Numbered from the stretch's first letter, positions 34,218 through 42,871 are shown. The stretch: DNA of 64,000 bases from Lachnospiraceae bacterium (GCA_900770225.1 CAAGJU010000018.1:7642-71641), one strand, 5' to 3'. Notes: generated from the sequence alone by a model not told the origin. Made by a program: numbers and translations.

Positions 34218-35441
34218 TTGATTCAAAACAAAAATTTAATTGACCGGTTCCTTACATACGTTCAGATCGATACACAGTCCGATGAAGATGCGAAAGAGCA
34301 GCCGACGACCGCGAAGCAGAGGAACCTCGCGGAACTTCTGGTCAAAGAACTGGAAGACCTGGGCGCACAGACAGATTACGATAAGGAACACTGCTACGTT
34401 TACGCATCCATCGCTTCACAGGGAAGCGGCTTTGCATCGATGCCTCCGCTGGGATTTATCTCACATCTGGATACGTCGCCTGAGGTGAGCGGAAGCGGCG
34501 TGAAGCCGAGGATCATCGAAAATTATCAGGGCGGCGACGAAATTCTGAAAGAGGAAGATTTCCCGGAGCTTGCGAAGCATCACGGAGAGGACCTCATTGC
34601 GTCAGACGGGACGACGCTGCTCGGGGCAGATGACAAGGCAGGTGTCGCTGAGATCATGAACCTCGTGCAGTATTTCCACGATCATCCGGAGAAGCCGCAC
34701 CGCGCCGTGCGCATTGCTTTTACATCGGATGAGGAAACCGGACGCGGCACAGAGCATTTTGATGCGGAGCGCTTCGGGGCGAAAGAAGCATATACCGTAG
34801 ACGGCGGAACCTTCGGCGTTATCGAATACGAGTGCTTTAATGCGGCGGAAGCGCGAGTGAAGATCCACGGCAAGAACGTTCATCCGGGGAGTGCGAAGAA
34901 CCAGATGAAAAACGCGAGCCTGATCGCGATGGAATTTGCTTCGATGCTGCCGCCGGCCGAGACACCGGAGCACACGGAAGGATATGAGGGATTCTACCAT
35001 CTGGACAGGATGGAGGGGAATGTCGAACTGGCCAGTCTGCAGTACATTATCCGGGATCATGACCGGACACGGTTCGAGGCGCGCAAGGAAACGGTCCGCA
35101 CGATCGCAAAGTATCTGAATCGGAAGTACGGAGAGGGGACGGTGGACGCGGCAATCCGTGATCAGTACTACAATATGGCCGAGGTCATGGCGGATCATAT
35201 GGATCTGGTCGAGCGCGTGCGAAAAGTTCTGTCAGACATGGGAGAAGAGTGCGTCACGAGTCCTATCCGCGGCGGAACGGACGGCGCGGTTCTCTGTTTC
35301 CGCGGCATCCCGTGTCCGAATCTTTGCACCGGAGGGTACAACTATCACAGCCGCTTTGAATACGCGAGCGTGCAGGAGATGGAGAAGACGGCGGAGATGC
35401 TGATTCGGCTGGTGCAGATGCGCGAAAATCCGAAACAATAA
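34218..35441 (+). CDS. pepT: Peptidase T (tripeptidase)
   Basis: 407 residues of the M20B family. Zinc-site and catalytic motifs are GFISHLDTSPEVSG (His-x-Asp), LLGADDKAGVAEIM (bridging Asp), FTSDEETGRGTEHF (catalytic Glu-Glu), then YTVDGG, and a distal His in YNYHSRFEYASVQ. It removes the N-terminal residue from tripeptides in the cytoplasm. It starts at TTG 34218, with GGAAG 10-14 bases upstream; no in-frame ATG lies near. Higher GC than the toxin-antitoxin genes before it. Confidence 0.95.
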   Translation: MIQNKNLIDRFLTYVQIDTQSDEDAKEQPTTAKQRNLAELLVKELEDLGAQTDYDKEHCYVYASIASQGSGFASMPPLGFISHLDTSPEVSGSGVKPRIIENYQGGDEILKEEDFPELAKHHGEDLIASDGTTLLGADDKAGVAEIMNLVQYFHDHPEKPHRAVRIAFTSDEETGRGTEHFDAERFGAKEAYTVDGGTFGVIEYECFNAAEARVKIHGKNVHPGSAKNQMKNASLIAMEFASMLPPAETPEHTEGYEGFYHLDRMEGNVELASLQYIIRDHDRTRFEARKETVRTIAKYLNRKYGEGTVDAAIRDQYYNMAEVMADHMDLVERVRKVLSDMGEECVTSPIRGGTDGAVLCFRGIPCPNLCTGGYNYHSRFEYASVQEMEKTAEMLIRLVQMRENPKQ

Positions 35442-35521
35442 AAATAATGAGTAATGAGGGTTAAAGATGGTGGCCAGGAAGTACGGTAATGTTGCACATC
35501 ACTTCAAAACATAATGTGCAA

Positions 35522-35566
35522 AATTTGCATATTTGCATCGACATAAAAGTGCAAATATTGCATTAT
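35522..35566 (+). promoter_or_regulatory. Second copy of the MntA-HepT promoter, in front of the ACT gene
   Basis: TCGACA (35538-35543) and CATTAT (35561-35566) with a 17-base spacer containing TGCAAATATTGCA. The 45 bases align closely with 32937-32981. The copy stands without a toxin-antitoxin gene and now precedes the ACT-domain gene by 65 bases. Confidence 0.65.
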
Positions 35567-35630
35567 AAACATTTGGAATTAATGAATTCCAGTATGAAAA
35601 TTTCATGACTGCAATAATCAGGAGGTATAT

Positions 35631-35996
35631 ATGGTTATCAAGCGCATTAACGCAGAGTTTTCCATCTGCAAAGTAGTCGATTATTCGCAAGTCAACTTTG
35701 ACGCTCCCTTTTACTTTCTGAGCAGAACGGACGAAGAGAATTCGCTTGTTTGTATGACGGAATACAAACCTGGAAATACAACTGAATGTGATGATGGATG
35801 GAAGGCTTTCAGAATCGAGGGCACGCTGGATTTTTCTCTGATCGGGATACTGTCGAGGATTTCAGGGATACTGGCTGATCATAAGATCGGGATCTTCGCG
35901 GTATCAACTTACAATACGGATTATATCCTGGTCAGGAAAGAAAATTTCGAGCCTGCGATTGACGCATTGAAAGCGGCCGGCTATGAAATACAGTGA
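35631..35996 (+). CDS. ACT-domain protein
   Basis: 121 residues. The C-terminal half is an ACT fold (EGTLDFSLIGILSRISGILA, then IGIFAVSTYNTDYILV). The N-terminal half is the companion strand domain seen in small ACT_7 proteins. ACT domains bind amino acids and signal to partner enzymes; no enzyme domain is attached. GGAGG lies 7 bases before ATG. It may be controlled by the MntA-type repressor through the copied operator upstream. Confidence 0.85.
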   Translation: MVIKRINAEFSICKVVDYSQVNFDAPFYFLSRTDEENSLVCMTEYKPGNTTECDDGWKAFRIEGTLDFSLIGILSRISGILADHKIGIFAVSTYNTDYILVRKENFEPAIDALKAAGYEIQ

Positions 35997-36009
35997 ATAT
36001 ACGATGATG

Positions 36010-36130
36010 ACTTATTGACAAATCCCTCAGCGAGGGCGTAGGGGGCGAAGCCACATGAGAGCCCGAGTTGAGGGAGGATCGCGAGAGCGCGCAGCGATCC
36101 TGTTATCATACTTATGACACCCACATCAAT
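36010..36130. repeat. Dispersed intergenic repeat, second long copy
   Basis: It aligns with 28001-28129 over its whole length with about a dozen differences (CCCTCAGCGAGGGCGTAG, GAGAGCCCGAG, GGATCGCGAGAGC, GCGATCC, TTATCATAC). It begins 14 bases after the ACT gene stop. Confidence 0.8.
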
Positions 36131-36167
36131 GAATTTAATCGGATACACATACAAAGAGGACGGAAAT

Positions 36168-36549
36168 ATGAGTGATGAATATACTCCTCCGTTTAAGGTG
36201 ACTGAAGAAATTACCAGCCTGACGATTGAAAAAACTGGCGGAGACGCAGAATAAACGACAGCAGACCGGAACATTCAATGTCGGTACAAATGTCGGTATA
36301 AATGTCGGCATAAATGTCGGTACAAATGTCGGTATAAATGTCGGTGTAAATGTCGGTACAAATGAAGAAAAACTGCTGCTCCTGCTGAAACAGGATGGCA
36401 CTCTGACGGCAAGAGTTCTGGCCGGAACGCTGGGTATTACACAGCGACAGGTAGAACGCATGATATCAAAGCTGAAGGGGGAAGGCATTCTGGTTCGCCA
36501 TGGAGCAAGCAAGAATGGATACTGGGAAGTGGCAGAAAAGAAGTCGTAA
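36168..36549 (+). pseudogene. Fic N-terminus joined to an AlbA_2-type winged-helix tail
   Basis: 36168-36254 reads MSDEYTPPFKVTEEITSLTI, the usual start of Fic-family AMP transferases, then stops. From 36226 a second frame reads through a Val-Gly-x-Asn repeat into EEKLLLLLKQDGTLTARVLA and LGITQRQVERMISKLKGEG, a winged helix typical of the C terminus of AlbA_2 ATP-binding regulators. Neither protein has its catalytic part. The fusion was probably made by deletion. Confidence 0.55.
36277..36360 (+). repeat. Seven 12-bp tandem repeats (Val-Gly-x-Asn)
   Basis: The unit AATGTCGGTACA, with small variants (TATA, CATA, TGTA endings), is repeated seven times without spacers and encodes NVGT/NVGI units. 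Such Asn-Val-Gly linkers are common before the winged helix of AlbA_2 proteins. Confidence 0.93.
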
Positions 36550-36633
36550 TTTTTATCAATTTCACTATTCAGACCATTATAAAAAGCTAAGCGGATAGCA
36601 GATAAATTGTAAGCAAACAGGAGATAAAAATAA

Positions 36634-37136
36634 ATGCAGATCAAAAAAGTGGCGCTGATCGGCGCCGGCGCCATCGGCGGATATTTTATCTGGGGACTTT
36701 CCAGAATCATGGGCGATGATCTCATGATTGTCGCAGACGGAGAACGCAGGGAACGACTTCAGCGCGAAATATTTCCATGAATCTGCCGCAGGCAATCCTG
36801 GGTGTGGGCATCGGTGCCTATGAAGACAGCGATTATCTGCTGACCTATTCCAGAAAACTTGAGGATGAGGTCCGGACGGTGGCAGCGGCTTACGGATATC
36901 CGCTGGAACAGCTGAAAAGGCCCCATATGGGTTACCGTAAGGTCAGCCGTTATTCGACACTGCAGGATCTGGATGCCGGGCACCACACGGAGATCGATAT
37001 GTTCTGCGGCGTTCTGATGCAGAAAGCCGCGGCGAAGCATATCGCTGTGCCTTATGCGGAGGGAGCTTATTACCTGATCAAGACACTGGAAGAAAAGAAC
37101 GACGGCAAGTTTGATTATACAGAGGACGAGACCTGA
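36634..37136 (+). pseudogene. Ketopantoate reductase (PanE-like) ruin
   Basis: 36634-36778 gives the NADP-binding N terminus KVALIGAGAIGGYFIWGLSR, stopping soon after. In another frame 36777-37136 gives the substrate-domain helices (MNLPQAILGVGIGAYEDSDY, MGYRKVSRYSTLQDLDAGHH, TEIDMFCGVLMQKA). Intact proteins have about 310 residues; here about 140 central residues are missing and the two parts are out of frame. GGAGA lies before the ATG. Confidence 0.75.
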
Positions 37137-37164
37137 CTGAGTCAGACTGTGTACAGTAAAACAA

Positions 37165-37203
37165 TTCGCCCCACTCGACCATTGTGTGACCGGGTGGGGC
37201 GAA
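37165..37203. terminator. Hairpin between convergent genes
   Basis: TTCGCCCCAC and GTGGGGCGAA form a 10-bp stem without a long T-run. It lies between the PanE ruin and the minus-strand alcohol dehydrogenase and may end transcription from either side. Confidence 0.6.
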
Positions 37204-37302
37204 CTTCTAATCATCAGATGAAATCTGGAAAGAGCATTTCACCTGGCTGTTCACGTAAATCCTGTATTCCTCCGCAAACCGGAAGAATACTCACAGACAG
37301 GC

Positions 37303-38556
37303 TCAGAAATCAACGTCTGTGTCGTAGTAGCATGCCTTCAGCAGTTTCTCCATGAGCTCGATGTCCTCAGGTTTGTCTGCGCTGAGCGCACGGGGGTTCG
37401 TCAGTGTGCAGGCATCGAGGATCGCATTCTTTGCGATTTCCGGCAGTCTCTCAAGGAATACGTTCTCCGGAACGAAGCCTTCCTCTGTGGGCAGGCTGTC
37501 TTTTCCGTAATGGCTGATGCCGTGCGGAATGTTCAGCTTGTCGTTCATGCCGCGGAGAAGCTCGATCAGTTTGGCAATCTTGTCTTCCTGCGTCGTTCCA
37601 CCGAGAGCCAGATAATCGCTGATGAACGCATAGCGCTCAGCGGCTCTTTCATCCTTTGCATTGAAGGCGATAACCTTCGGCAGATACATGGCATTGGCAG
37701 CACCATGGATGATGTGCGCGCCATAGTCAGCAAAAGCAGCACCGGTCTTGTGAGCCATGGAGTGAACGATGCCGAGGGATGCACTGGAAAAAGCAATGCC
37801 GGCGAGACACTGTGCGTTGTGCATGGTGTCGCGTGCTGTCATAGCGTCTCCGGCAGCTTTGTCCTCATGATAGGAATCAACAAGGCTGTCCTTGATCAGC
37901 GTCATGGCACGGAGAGCAGGAGCGTCTGTGAAATCGGAAGCTGCTGTGGATACAAAAGCCTCAATGGCATGGGTCATTGCATCCATACCGGTGTGAGCAA
38001 CGAGCTTCTTCGGCATGGTCTCCGCGAGTTCCGGATCAACGATCGCAACGTCGGGTGTGATCTGGAAATCGGCGATCGGATATTTGATGCCCTTGTCGTA
38101 ATCAGTAATGATGGAGAAAGCGGTTACTTCCGTTGCTGTACCTGAAGTGGAGGAAACAGCACAGAATTTCGCTTTGTGGCGAAGCTCAGGCAGTGCGAAT
38201 ACCTTGCACATGTCCTCAAAGGTGCACTCCGGATGCTCATATTTGATCCACATTGCCTTGGCTGCGTCGATGGGAGAGCCTCCGCCGATGGCTACGATCC
38301 AGTCGGGCTGGAATTCTTCCATCTTCTTCGCACCGTCCATAACGGTGGTAACAGACGGATCGGATTCGATACCCTCGATCAGTGCCGTCTCCATGCCTGC
38401 CTCGTGCAGATACTGCTCAGCTCTTCCAAGAAAGCCAAAGCGCTTCATCGATCCTCCGCCGACGCAGATGATGGCTTTTTTGCCCTTCAGCGTCTTCAGT
38501 GCCTCGAGTGAACCCTTGCCGTGGTACAGGTCGCGTGGATTGGTAAATCTCTGCAT
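37303..38556 (-). CDS. Iron-containing alcohol dehydrogenase
   Basis: 417 residues. NAD(P) loop IVAIGGGSPIDAAKAMWI (GGGSxxD) and metal ligands in HTGMDAMTHAIEAF, LGIVHSMAHKTGAAF and YGAHIIHGAAN. These fit butanol, 1,3-propanediol or lactaldehyde dehydrogenases of fermenting clostridia; the true substrate is not fixed. AGGAGGGATAATCAA directly precedes ATG 38556; the longer open frame to 38631 has no site. Single gene. Confidence 0.93.
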   Translation of the reverse strand: MQRFTNPRDLYHGKGSLEALKTLKGKKAIICVGGGSMKRFGFLGRAEQYLHEAGMETALIEGIESDPSVTTVMDGAKKMEEFQPDWIVAIGGGSPIDAAKAMWIKYEHPECTFEDMCKVFALPELRHKAKFCAVSSTSGTATEVTAFSIITDYDKGIKYPIADFQITPDVAIVDPELAETMPKKLVAHTGMDAMTHAIEAFVSTAASDFTDAPALRAMTLIKDSLVDSYHEDKAAGDAMTARDTMHNAQCLAGIAFSSASLGIVHSMAHKTGAAFADYGAHIIHGAANAMYLPKVIAFNAKDERAAERYAFISDYLALGGTTQEDKIAKLIELLRGMNDKLNIPHGISHYGKDSLPTEEGFVPENVFLERLPEIAKNAILDACTLTNPRALSADKPEDIELMEKLLKACYYDTDVDF

Positions 38557-38709
38557 TTGATTATCCCTCCTATAAAAAAATATACGGTCTCCTGAAACTT
38601 CATTGTCAATGCGACTAAAACAAAGCTTCATTTACCGTATATTTTGTCATAATACACATGGTATTGCAACATGGTCAGGCAAAATTCATTGTTATTTCAC
38701 AAATAAAGA

Positions 38710-38769
38710 AGATGCAGATGCCTCCAATCCGCAACAATGCAATGGTTGTGGGTGGAGGCATCTGCATCT
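38710..38769. repeat. Long perfect hairpin, simple form of the 44-kb element
   Basis: AGATGCAGATGCCTCCA and its exact complement form a 17-bp stem, extended inside by CCGCAAC/GTTGTGG. The outer sequence (CAGATGCCTCCA, then CCGCAAC) is the same as in the element at 44097-44228, but the internal core is absent. Confidence 0.85.
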
Positions 38770-38841
38770 TACATTCTGAATAAATGTAATCTGGCTGGTG
38801 ATGCGTGAGTAACTGCAGAGATGACAGGTATGCTTCAGGCT

Positions 38842-39111
38842 TCATTTTTTACTGAGCAGTTGCCGCGCTTTTTCTTCATCGTCCTTGTAAACCAGAAGGT
38901 GATGGATAGTATTGGATTGCGCTTTGGCCGGTGTCTTCCTGCCGCTCCAGTCGGAGGGCCGCATCTGCGCGCCGCAGCCGCCGACGGGCATGGGTTCAGA
39001 GTCCCAGGTTTTTACATCCAGTCCGGCTCTGGTGAGGATATCCCGGGCAGTTTCGATTTCTTCTTCGTTTCTGGATTCCAGAACAGTTACGCGTCTGCGA
39101 ATGTGGAACAT
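38842..39111 (-). CDS. DUF2007-like small protein
   Basis: 89 residues. The N terminus VTVLESRNEEEIETARDILT resembles the DUF2007 putative signal-transducing fold. A Gly/Cys-rich middle (MPVGGCGAQMRP) and a helical end (DDEEKARQLLSKK) follow. Function unknown. GGAGG lies 8 bases before ATG. It follows the radical SAM gene by 18 bases and is probably cotranscribed with it. Confidence 0.65.
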   Translation of the reverse strand: MFHIRRRVTVLESRNEEEIETARDILTRAGLDVKTWDSEPMPVGGCGAQMRPSDWSGRKTPAKAQSNTIHHLLVYKDDEEKARQLLSKK

Positions 39112-39129
39112 ATTTTTCCTCCCTGGAAA

Positions 39130-40035
39130 CTATAGCTGGATCTGATCTTTCAGGCGTTCCCGCATGGTGTTCAGGACTTTCTTCTTGTCCGCGCTCCACA
39201 GGGGTGCAACCAGAAGTGCCTTCGGGCCGTCGCCTGTCAGACGGTGGATGATGATGTCATCCGGGAGCAGTGACAGTGCCTCATGCGTCAGTTCACAGTA
39301 CTCATCGAGCGTGAGAATGTGAAAGGGATTTTCCCTGTATTCGTCACAGAGCTTCGTGCCTTTTAATACATGGAGAAGCTGAATCTTAATGCCGTCACCG
39401 GGCGCCAGCGTGTCTGCCAGATAGCGGATCGTCTGCATCATGTCCTCCGGTTTTTCGCCGGGAAGCCCGAAGATCACGTGGACGATCACGGTCAGCCCGG
39501 ATTCTTTCAGACGCCGGTAGCTGTCCGCAAAGGTCTGCAGGTGGTAACCCCGGTTGATCCGTCGGGCGGTCTCCTCATTGGTCGTCTGGAGACCGAGCTC
39601 CACCCAGACCGGTTTGATCTGATTCAGCCGGCAGAGCATGGACATTTTGTCGCTCTCCAGACAGTCCGGCCGCGTACCGAGCGAGAGCGTCACAATCTCG
39701 GGCCTCTGTATGGTCTCGGCATACAGGTGCATGAGCCTGTCCGTATCCCCGTAGGTGTTCGTGTACGACTGAAAATAGGCGATGTACTTCCGGTCCTCCG
39801 GCCGAATACGGGCAGGTATTTTAGCGTCGACCTTCTGACGGGCATATCGGATCTGTTCTCCAATGTCCTCAAAAGGTGCAGCAAAGTCTCCGCTGCCGCC
39901 GGCGGAGCAGAAGGTGCATCCGCCCGTTGAGATCTTCCCGTCCCGGTTCGGGCAGGTGCATCCCGACGACAGAGACAGCTTGTAGACCTTCTGCCCATAT
40001 ACTTTCTTTAATTCCTGAGAAATCGTTCTATGCAT
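39130..40035 (-). CDS. TIGR01212 family radical SAM protein (YhcC-like)
   Basis: 301 residues. The cluster motif is CTCPNRDGKISTGGCTFC, an unusual Cys spacing typical of TIGR01212, followed by VELGLQTTNEETARRINRGY and HVIFGLPGEKPEDMMQTIRY. The family is widespread but its reaction is unknown; it is grouped with Elp3/oxygen-independent enzymes by sequence. It starts 4 bases after the potCD stop without its own strong ribosome site, so it depends on readthrough from the polyamine operon. Confidence 0.9.
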   Translation of the reverse strand: MHRTISQELKKVYGQKVYKLSLSSGCTCPNRDGKISTGGCTFCSAGGSGDFAAPFEDIGEQIRYARQKVDAKIPARIRPEDRKYIAYFQSYTNTYGDTDRLMHLYAETIQRPEIVTLSLGTRPDCLESDKMSMLCRLNQIKPVWVELGLQTTNEETARRINRGYHLQTFADSYRRLKESGLTVIVHVIFGLPGEKPEDMMQTIRYLADTLAPGDGIKIQLLHVLKGTKLCDEYRENPFHILTLDEYCELTHEALSLLPDDIIIHRLTGDGPKALLVAPLWSADKKKVLNTMRERLKDQIQL

Positions 40036-40038
40036 GGC

Positions 40039-41937
40039 TCAGCTGGACTTCACTTCGTTCCACAGATCATTGTAGATCTCCTCCGCATCCGCACCGAGAT
40101 AGGAGTAGGTCTCGCAGCGCTCGAGCGTCGCGTCGTCCGGAAAGGCCACCTGGCTGTCCCGGATGTCCGGATCTTCGATCAGCTGCTGTGCCGCGACATT
40201 GGGCGTTGAGTAGGTAATGTACTCAAAGTTCTTCAGTGCGATGTCTGGGCGGCAGAGGAAGTTCAGGAATTTCTCCGCATTCTCTTTGTGCGGTGCGTTT
40301 TTCGGGATGACCCAGGAGTCGATCCACACGTTGGATCCCTCATCCGGCACGACATAGGCCAGATCCGGATTTTCTCTTGTGGTATAGATGGCTTCGCCGG
40401 AATAGATGACACCGAGCGCGGCTTCGTTACCGATCATTTTGTCCCTGACCTGATCGATCACGTAAGCCTGTACGAGCGGCTTCTGGGCGATCAGGAGATT
40501 CTTTGCCTCCTGCAGCTCCTGCAGATTAGTGGTGTTGGCGGAATAACCGAGGTATTTCAGGGCCACGCAGAAGGCATCGCGCACGGAATCCTGCATCAGG
40601 ATGCTGTCCTTGTACTTGCTGTCCCAGAGGATCTTCCAGCTCGTGACCGGTTCGTCCACCATCTTTGTGTTGTACAGGATGCCCATGGTTCCCCAGCAGT
40701 AGGGGATAGAGTACTCATTGGTCGGATCGAAGGCCTGTGAGGTCTTTTCGTAGATCTCGCCGATATTTTTGATATTCGGCACGTTGTCAAAATCGATTTT
40801 CTGGAGCAGATCGTTGTCGATCATTTTTTTGATCATGTAGTCGGAAGGGCAGACGCAGTCGTAGGCGACGGCTCCCGCCTTGATCTTCGGGTACATGATC
40901 TCATTGGTCTCGTATTCCTCGTAGACTACGTGAATCCCGGTTTCCTCCTCAAACTGCGTCAGGACATCCGGATCGATGTATTCTCCCCAGTTGTATACGA
41001 TGACCTGATTCTGGCCCGCGGCGGTTGTTTTTCCGCCGTAATAGATGCCGCCGGCCGCGAGGACGACGATCAGCAGGCCGGGTACCAGCCGTCCGATGAC
41101 CATGTGCTTGGTAAAAATACGGCGGTGGCCCGTTTTGGCCAGATAGCGCGAGTCTTTTTCCAGCTCCTTCTGGCTTTCCTTCGCGGGCGCGAGGTTGATC
41201 AGGAGCAGGAGCACCATGACGGAAACGAAGAGGATCGTGGACAGCGCATAGATCTCCGGCTTGATGCCCTTGCGGACCTCGGAATAGATTTTTGTGGAGA
41301 GCGTGTCCACGCCGGGGCCCTTGGTAAAATACGTGATCACGAAATCATCAAGTGACATCGTGAAGGAGAGCAGGAAGCCGGAGGAAATGCCCGGCATGAT
41401 GTCCGGCAGGATGGTCTTGCGGAAAGCATAGAAGGGCGTGGCGCCGAGGTCCAGCGCGGCTTCGTAGACGTTCCGGTCGGTCTGCTTCATTTTTGGCAGG
41501 ACGCTGAGGATCACGTAGGGAATGTCGAACGTGATGTGCGCCAGCAGGATGGTGGAGAAGCCCAGCCGGATCCGCAGAATGATGAAAAGCAGCATGAGCG
41601 ATACGCCCATGACGATCTCGCTGTTCAGCATGGGAATGTTCGTGATGCCGGTGAAGATCGTGCGCGCTTTTTTGCCCATGGCGTGGATGCCGATGGCCGC
41701 AAGCGTTCCAATCAGCGTGGCAATAGCGGCTGCCAGCAGGGCAACGAGCAGGGTGGTGTAGAAGGCCTCCATGATCTCGTTGTTCTGAAACAGCGAGCTG
41801 TACCAGTCGAGCGTGAAGCCTCCCCATTTGGCCCTTGATTTCGAGGAATTGAAGGAGAGGACGATCAGCGTGGCGATCGGTGCATAGAGAAGGAAAAGGA
41901 TGAGGACCATGTAGATGCGTTTCAGTACTTTTTTCAC
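40039..41937 (-). CDS. potCD: Spermidine/putrescine permease-binding protein fusion (PotC-PotD)
   Basis: 632 residues. Residues 1-270 are a six-helix ABC permease of the PotC type with the EAA loop (EAALDLGATPFYAFRKTILP). After a linker and one membrane helix (LVPGLLIVVLAAGGIYYGG), residues about 310-632 are a PotD-like binding protein (QVIVYNWGEYIDPDVLTQFE, with YCWGTMGILYNT). The binding domain is thus tethered to the permease instead of being a lipoprotein; such fusions are known in clostridia. GTG 41937 follows GGAGGAGGG. The frame is open further upstream only through a tandem repeat. Confidence 0.92.
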   Translation of the reverse strand: MKKVLKRIYMVLILFLLYAPIATLIVLSFNSSKSRAKWGGFTLDWYSSLFQNNEIMEAFYTTLLVALLAAAIATLIGTLAAIGIHAMGKKARTIFTGITNIPMLNSEIVMGVSLMLLFIILRIRLGFSTILLAHITFDIPYVILSVLPKMKQTDRNVYEAALDLGATPFYAFRKTILPDIMPGISSGFLLSFTMSLDDFVITYFTKGPGVDTLSTKIYSEVRKGIKPEIYALSTILFVSVMVLLLLINLAPAKESQKELEKDSRYLAKTGHRRIFTKHMVIGRLVPGLLIVVLAAGGIYYGGKTTAAGQNQVIVYNWGEYIDPDVLTQFEEETGIHVVYEEYETNEIMYPKIKAGAVAYDCVCPSDYMIKKMIDNDLLQKIDFDNVPNIKNIGEIYEKTSQAFDPTNEYSIPYCWGTMGILYNTKMVDEPVTSWKILWDSKYKDSILMQDSVRDAFCVALKYLGYSANTTNLQELQEAKNLLIAQKPLVQAYVIDQVRDKMIGNEAALGVIYSGEAIYTTRENPDLAYVVPDEGSNVWIDSWVIPKNAPHKENAEKFLNFLCRPDIALKNFEYITYSTPNVAAQQLIEDPDIRDSQVAFPDDATLERCETYSYLGADAEEIYNDLWNEVKSS

Positions 41938-42042
41938 AGCGCAGTTCCCTCCTCCGTCTTGAGTTTTCTCACAGGTGAATTTGTTCTGTGAGCTTTTCTT
42001 GCAGGGAAGTTCGTTCCAGAGCCTTTTCTCATAGTGCAGTTC
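41929..42042 (-). repeat. 30-bp tandem repeats spanning the potB end and potCD start
   Basis: Units lie at 42013-42042, 41983-42012 and a diverged 41948-41982, with a partial fourth at 41929-41947. On the minus strand each begins near GAACT and contains a (T/A)GAGAAAAG-like core. The outermost copy contains the potB stop as CTATGAGAAAAG, and the innermost contains the present potCD start as CTGTGAAAAAAG. Confidence 0.85.
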
Positions 42043-42871
42043 CCTCCCCGGTCTTGTCGTATTTGGCCTCGATGACCATGGATACGATAACAAATATCAG
42101 GAGTATCATGGACATGGCGGAGCCCACGTTCCAGTTGTTCAGCTGCTTGAATTCCTGCTCGATCATGTTGCCGATCAGCAGTATTTTTCCACCGCCCAGC
42201 AGGTCCGAGATCACGAAGGTCGTCAGCGACGGGATAAAGACCATGGTGACGCCGGAGATGACACCCGGGAGTGAGAGCGGGAAGGTGACTTTCCAGAAGG
42301 TCTGAAAGGTGTTGGCACCCAGGTCTCTGGCAGCGTTCAGCACATCCTGATCCAGCTTGATCAGCACGTTATAGATGGGCAGGATCATGAACGGCAGGAA
42401 ATTGTAGACCATGCCGAGCACGATGGCCCAGGGCGTGTTGATGATCTCCAGCTTCGGCAGGTGCAGTGCCCCGAGCAGGGTGTTGATCACGCCGTTTTTT
42501 TCCAGCAGTGTCTGCCACGCGAAGGTGCGGAGCAGGAAATTCATCCACATGGGAAGGATAAAAATAAACACGATAAAGCTCTTCTGGCTGACTTTCATGC
42601 CGGCAAGGATCATAGCCAGCGGATAGGCCAGCAGGATACAGATCAGGGTGCTGACCAGCGCAAGAACGAGGGACAGCCCCAGCGCCTTCATCACTTCTCC
42701 GGTAAAGACGTCGCCGAAGTTGGAGAGGGTGAAACCACCGGTCTCCTGTGAGGTGAAGGCATAAAATACGATCATCAGAAGCGGGATAATGATAAAGCCT
42801 GCTGCCCAGACGCCGTAGGGCGCGGCCAGCCATTTCAGACGTTTATTCTCCAACTGGTACGGCCTCCTCAT
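42029..42871 (-). CDS. potB: Spermidine/putrescine ABC permease PotB
   Basis: 280 residues with six membrane helices. It has the EAA-type loop LNAARDLGANTFQTFWKVTF and the long first periplasmic segment typical of PotB. It pairs with the PotC half of the downstream fusion. It overlaps potA by 29 bases. The last codons (EGTAL) lie in the tandem repeat shared with the potCD start. Confidence 0.93.
   Translation of the reverse strand: MRRPYQLENKRLKWLAAPYGVWAAGFIIIPLLMIVFYAFTSQETGGFTLSNFGDVFTGEVMKALGLSLVLALVSTLICILLAYPLAMILAGMKVSQKSFIVFIFILPMWMNFLLRTFAWQTLLEKNGVINTLLGALHLPKLEIINTPWAIVLGMVYNFLPFMILPIYNVLIKLDQDVLNAARDLGANTFQTFWKVTFPLSLPGVISGVTMVFIPSLTTFVISDLLGGGKILLIGNMIEQEFKQLNNWNVGSAMSMILLIFVIVSMVIEAKYDKTGEGTAL

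Noticed and set aside
36277..36360. Direct repeats as replication or partition iterons
   Set aside because: The 12-bp unit lies in an open frame and encodes a known type of Asn-Val-Gly linker; no replication gene is near.
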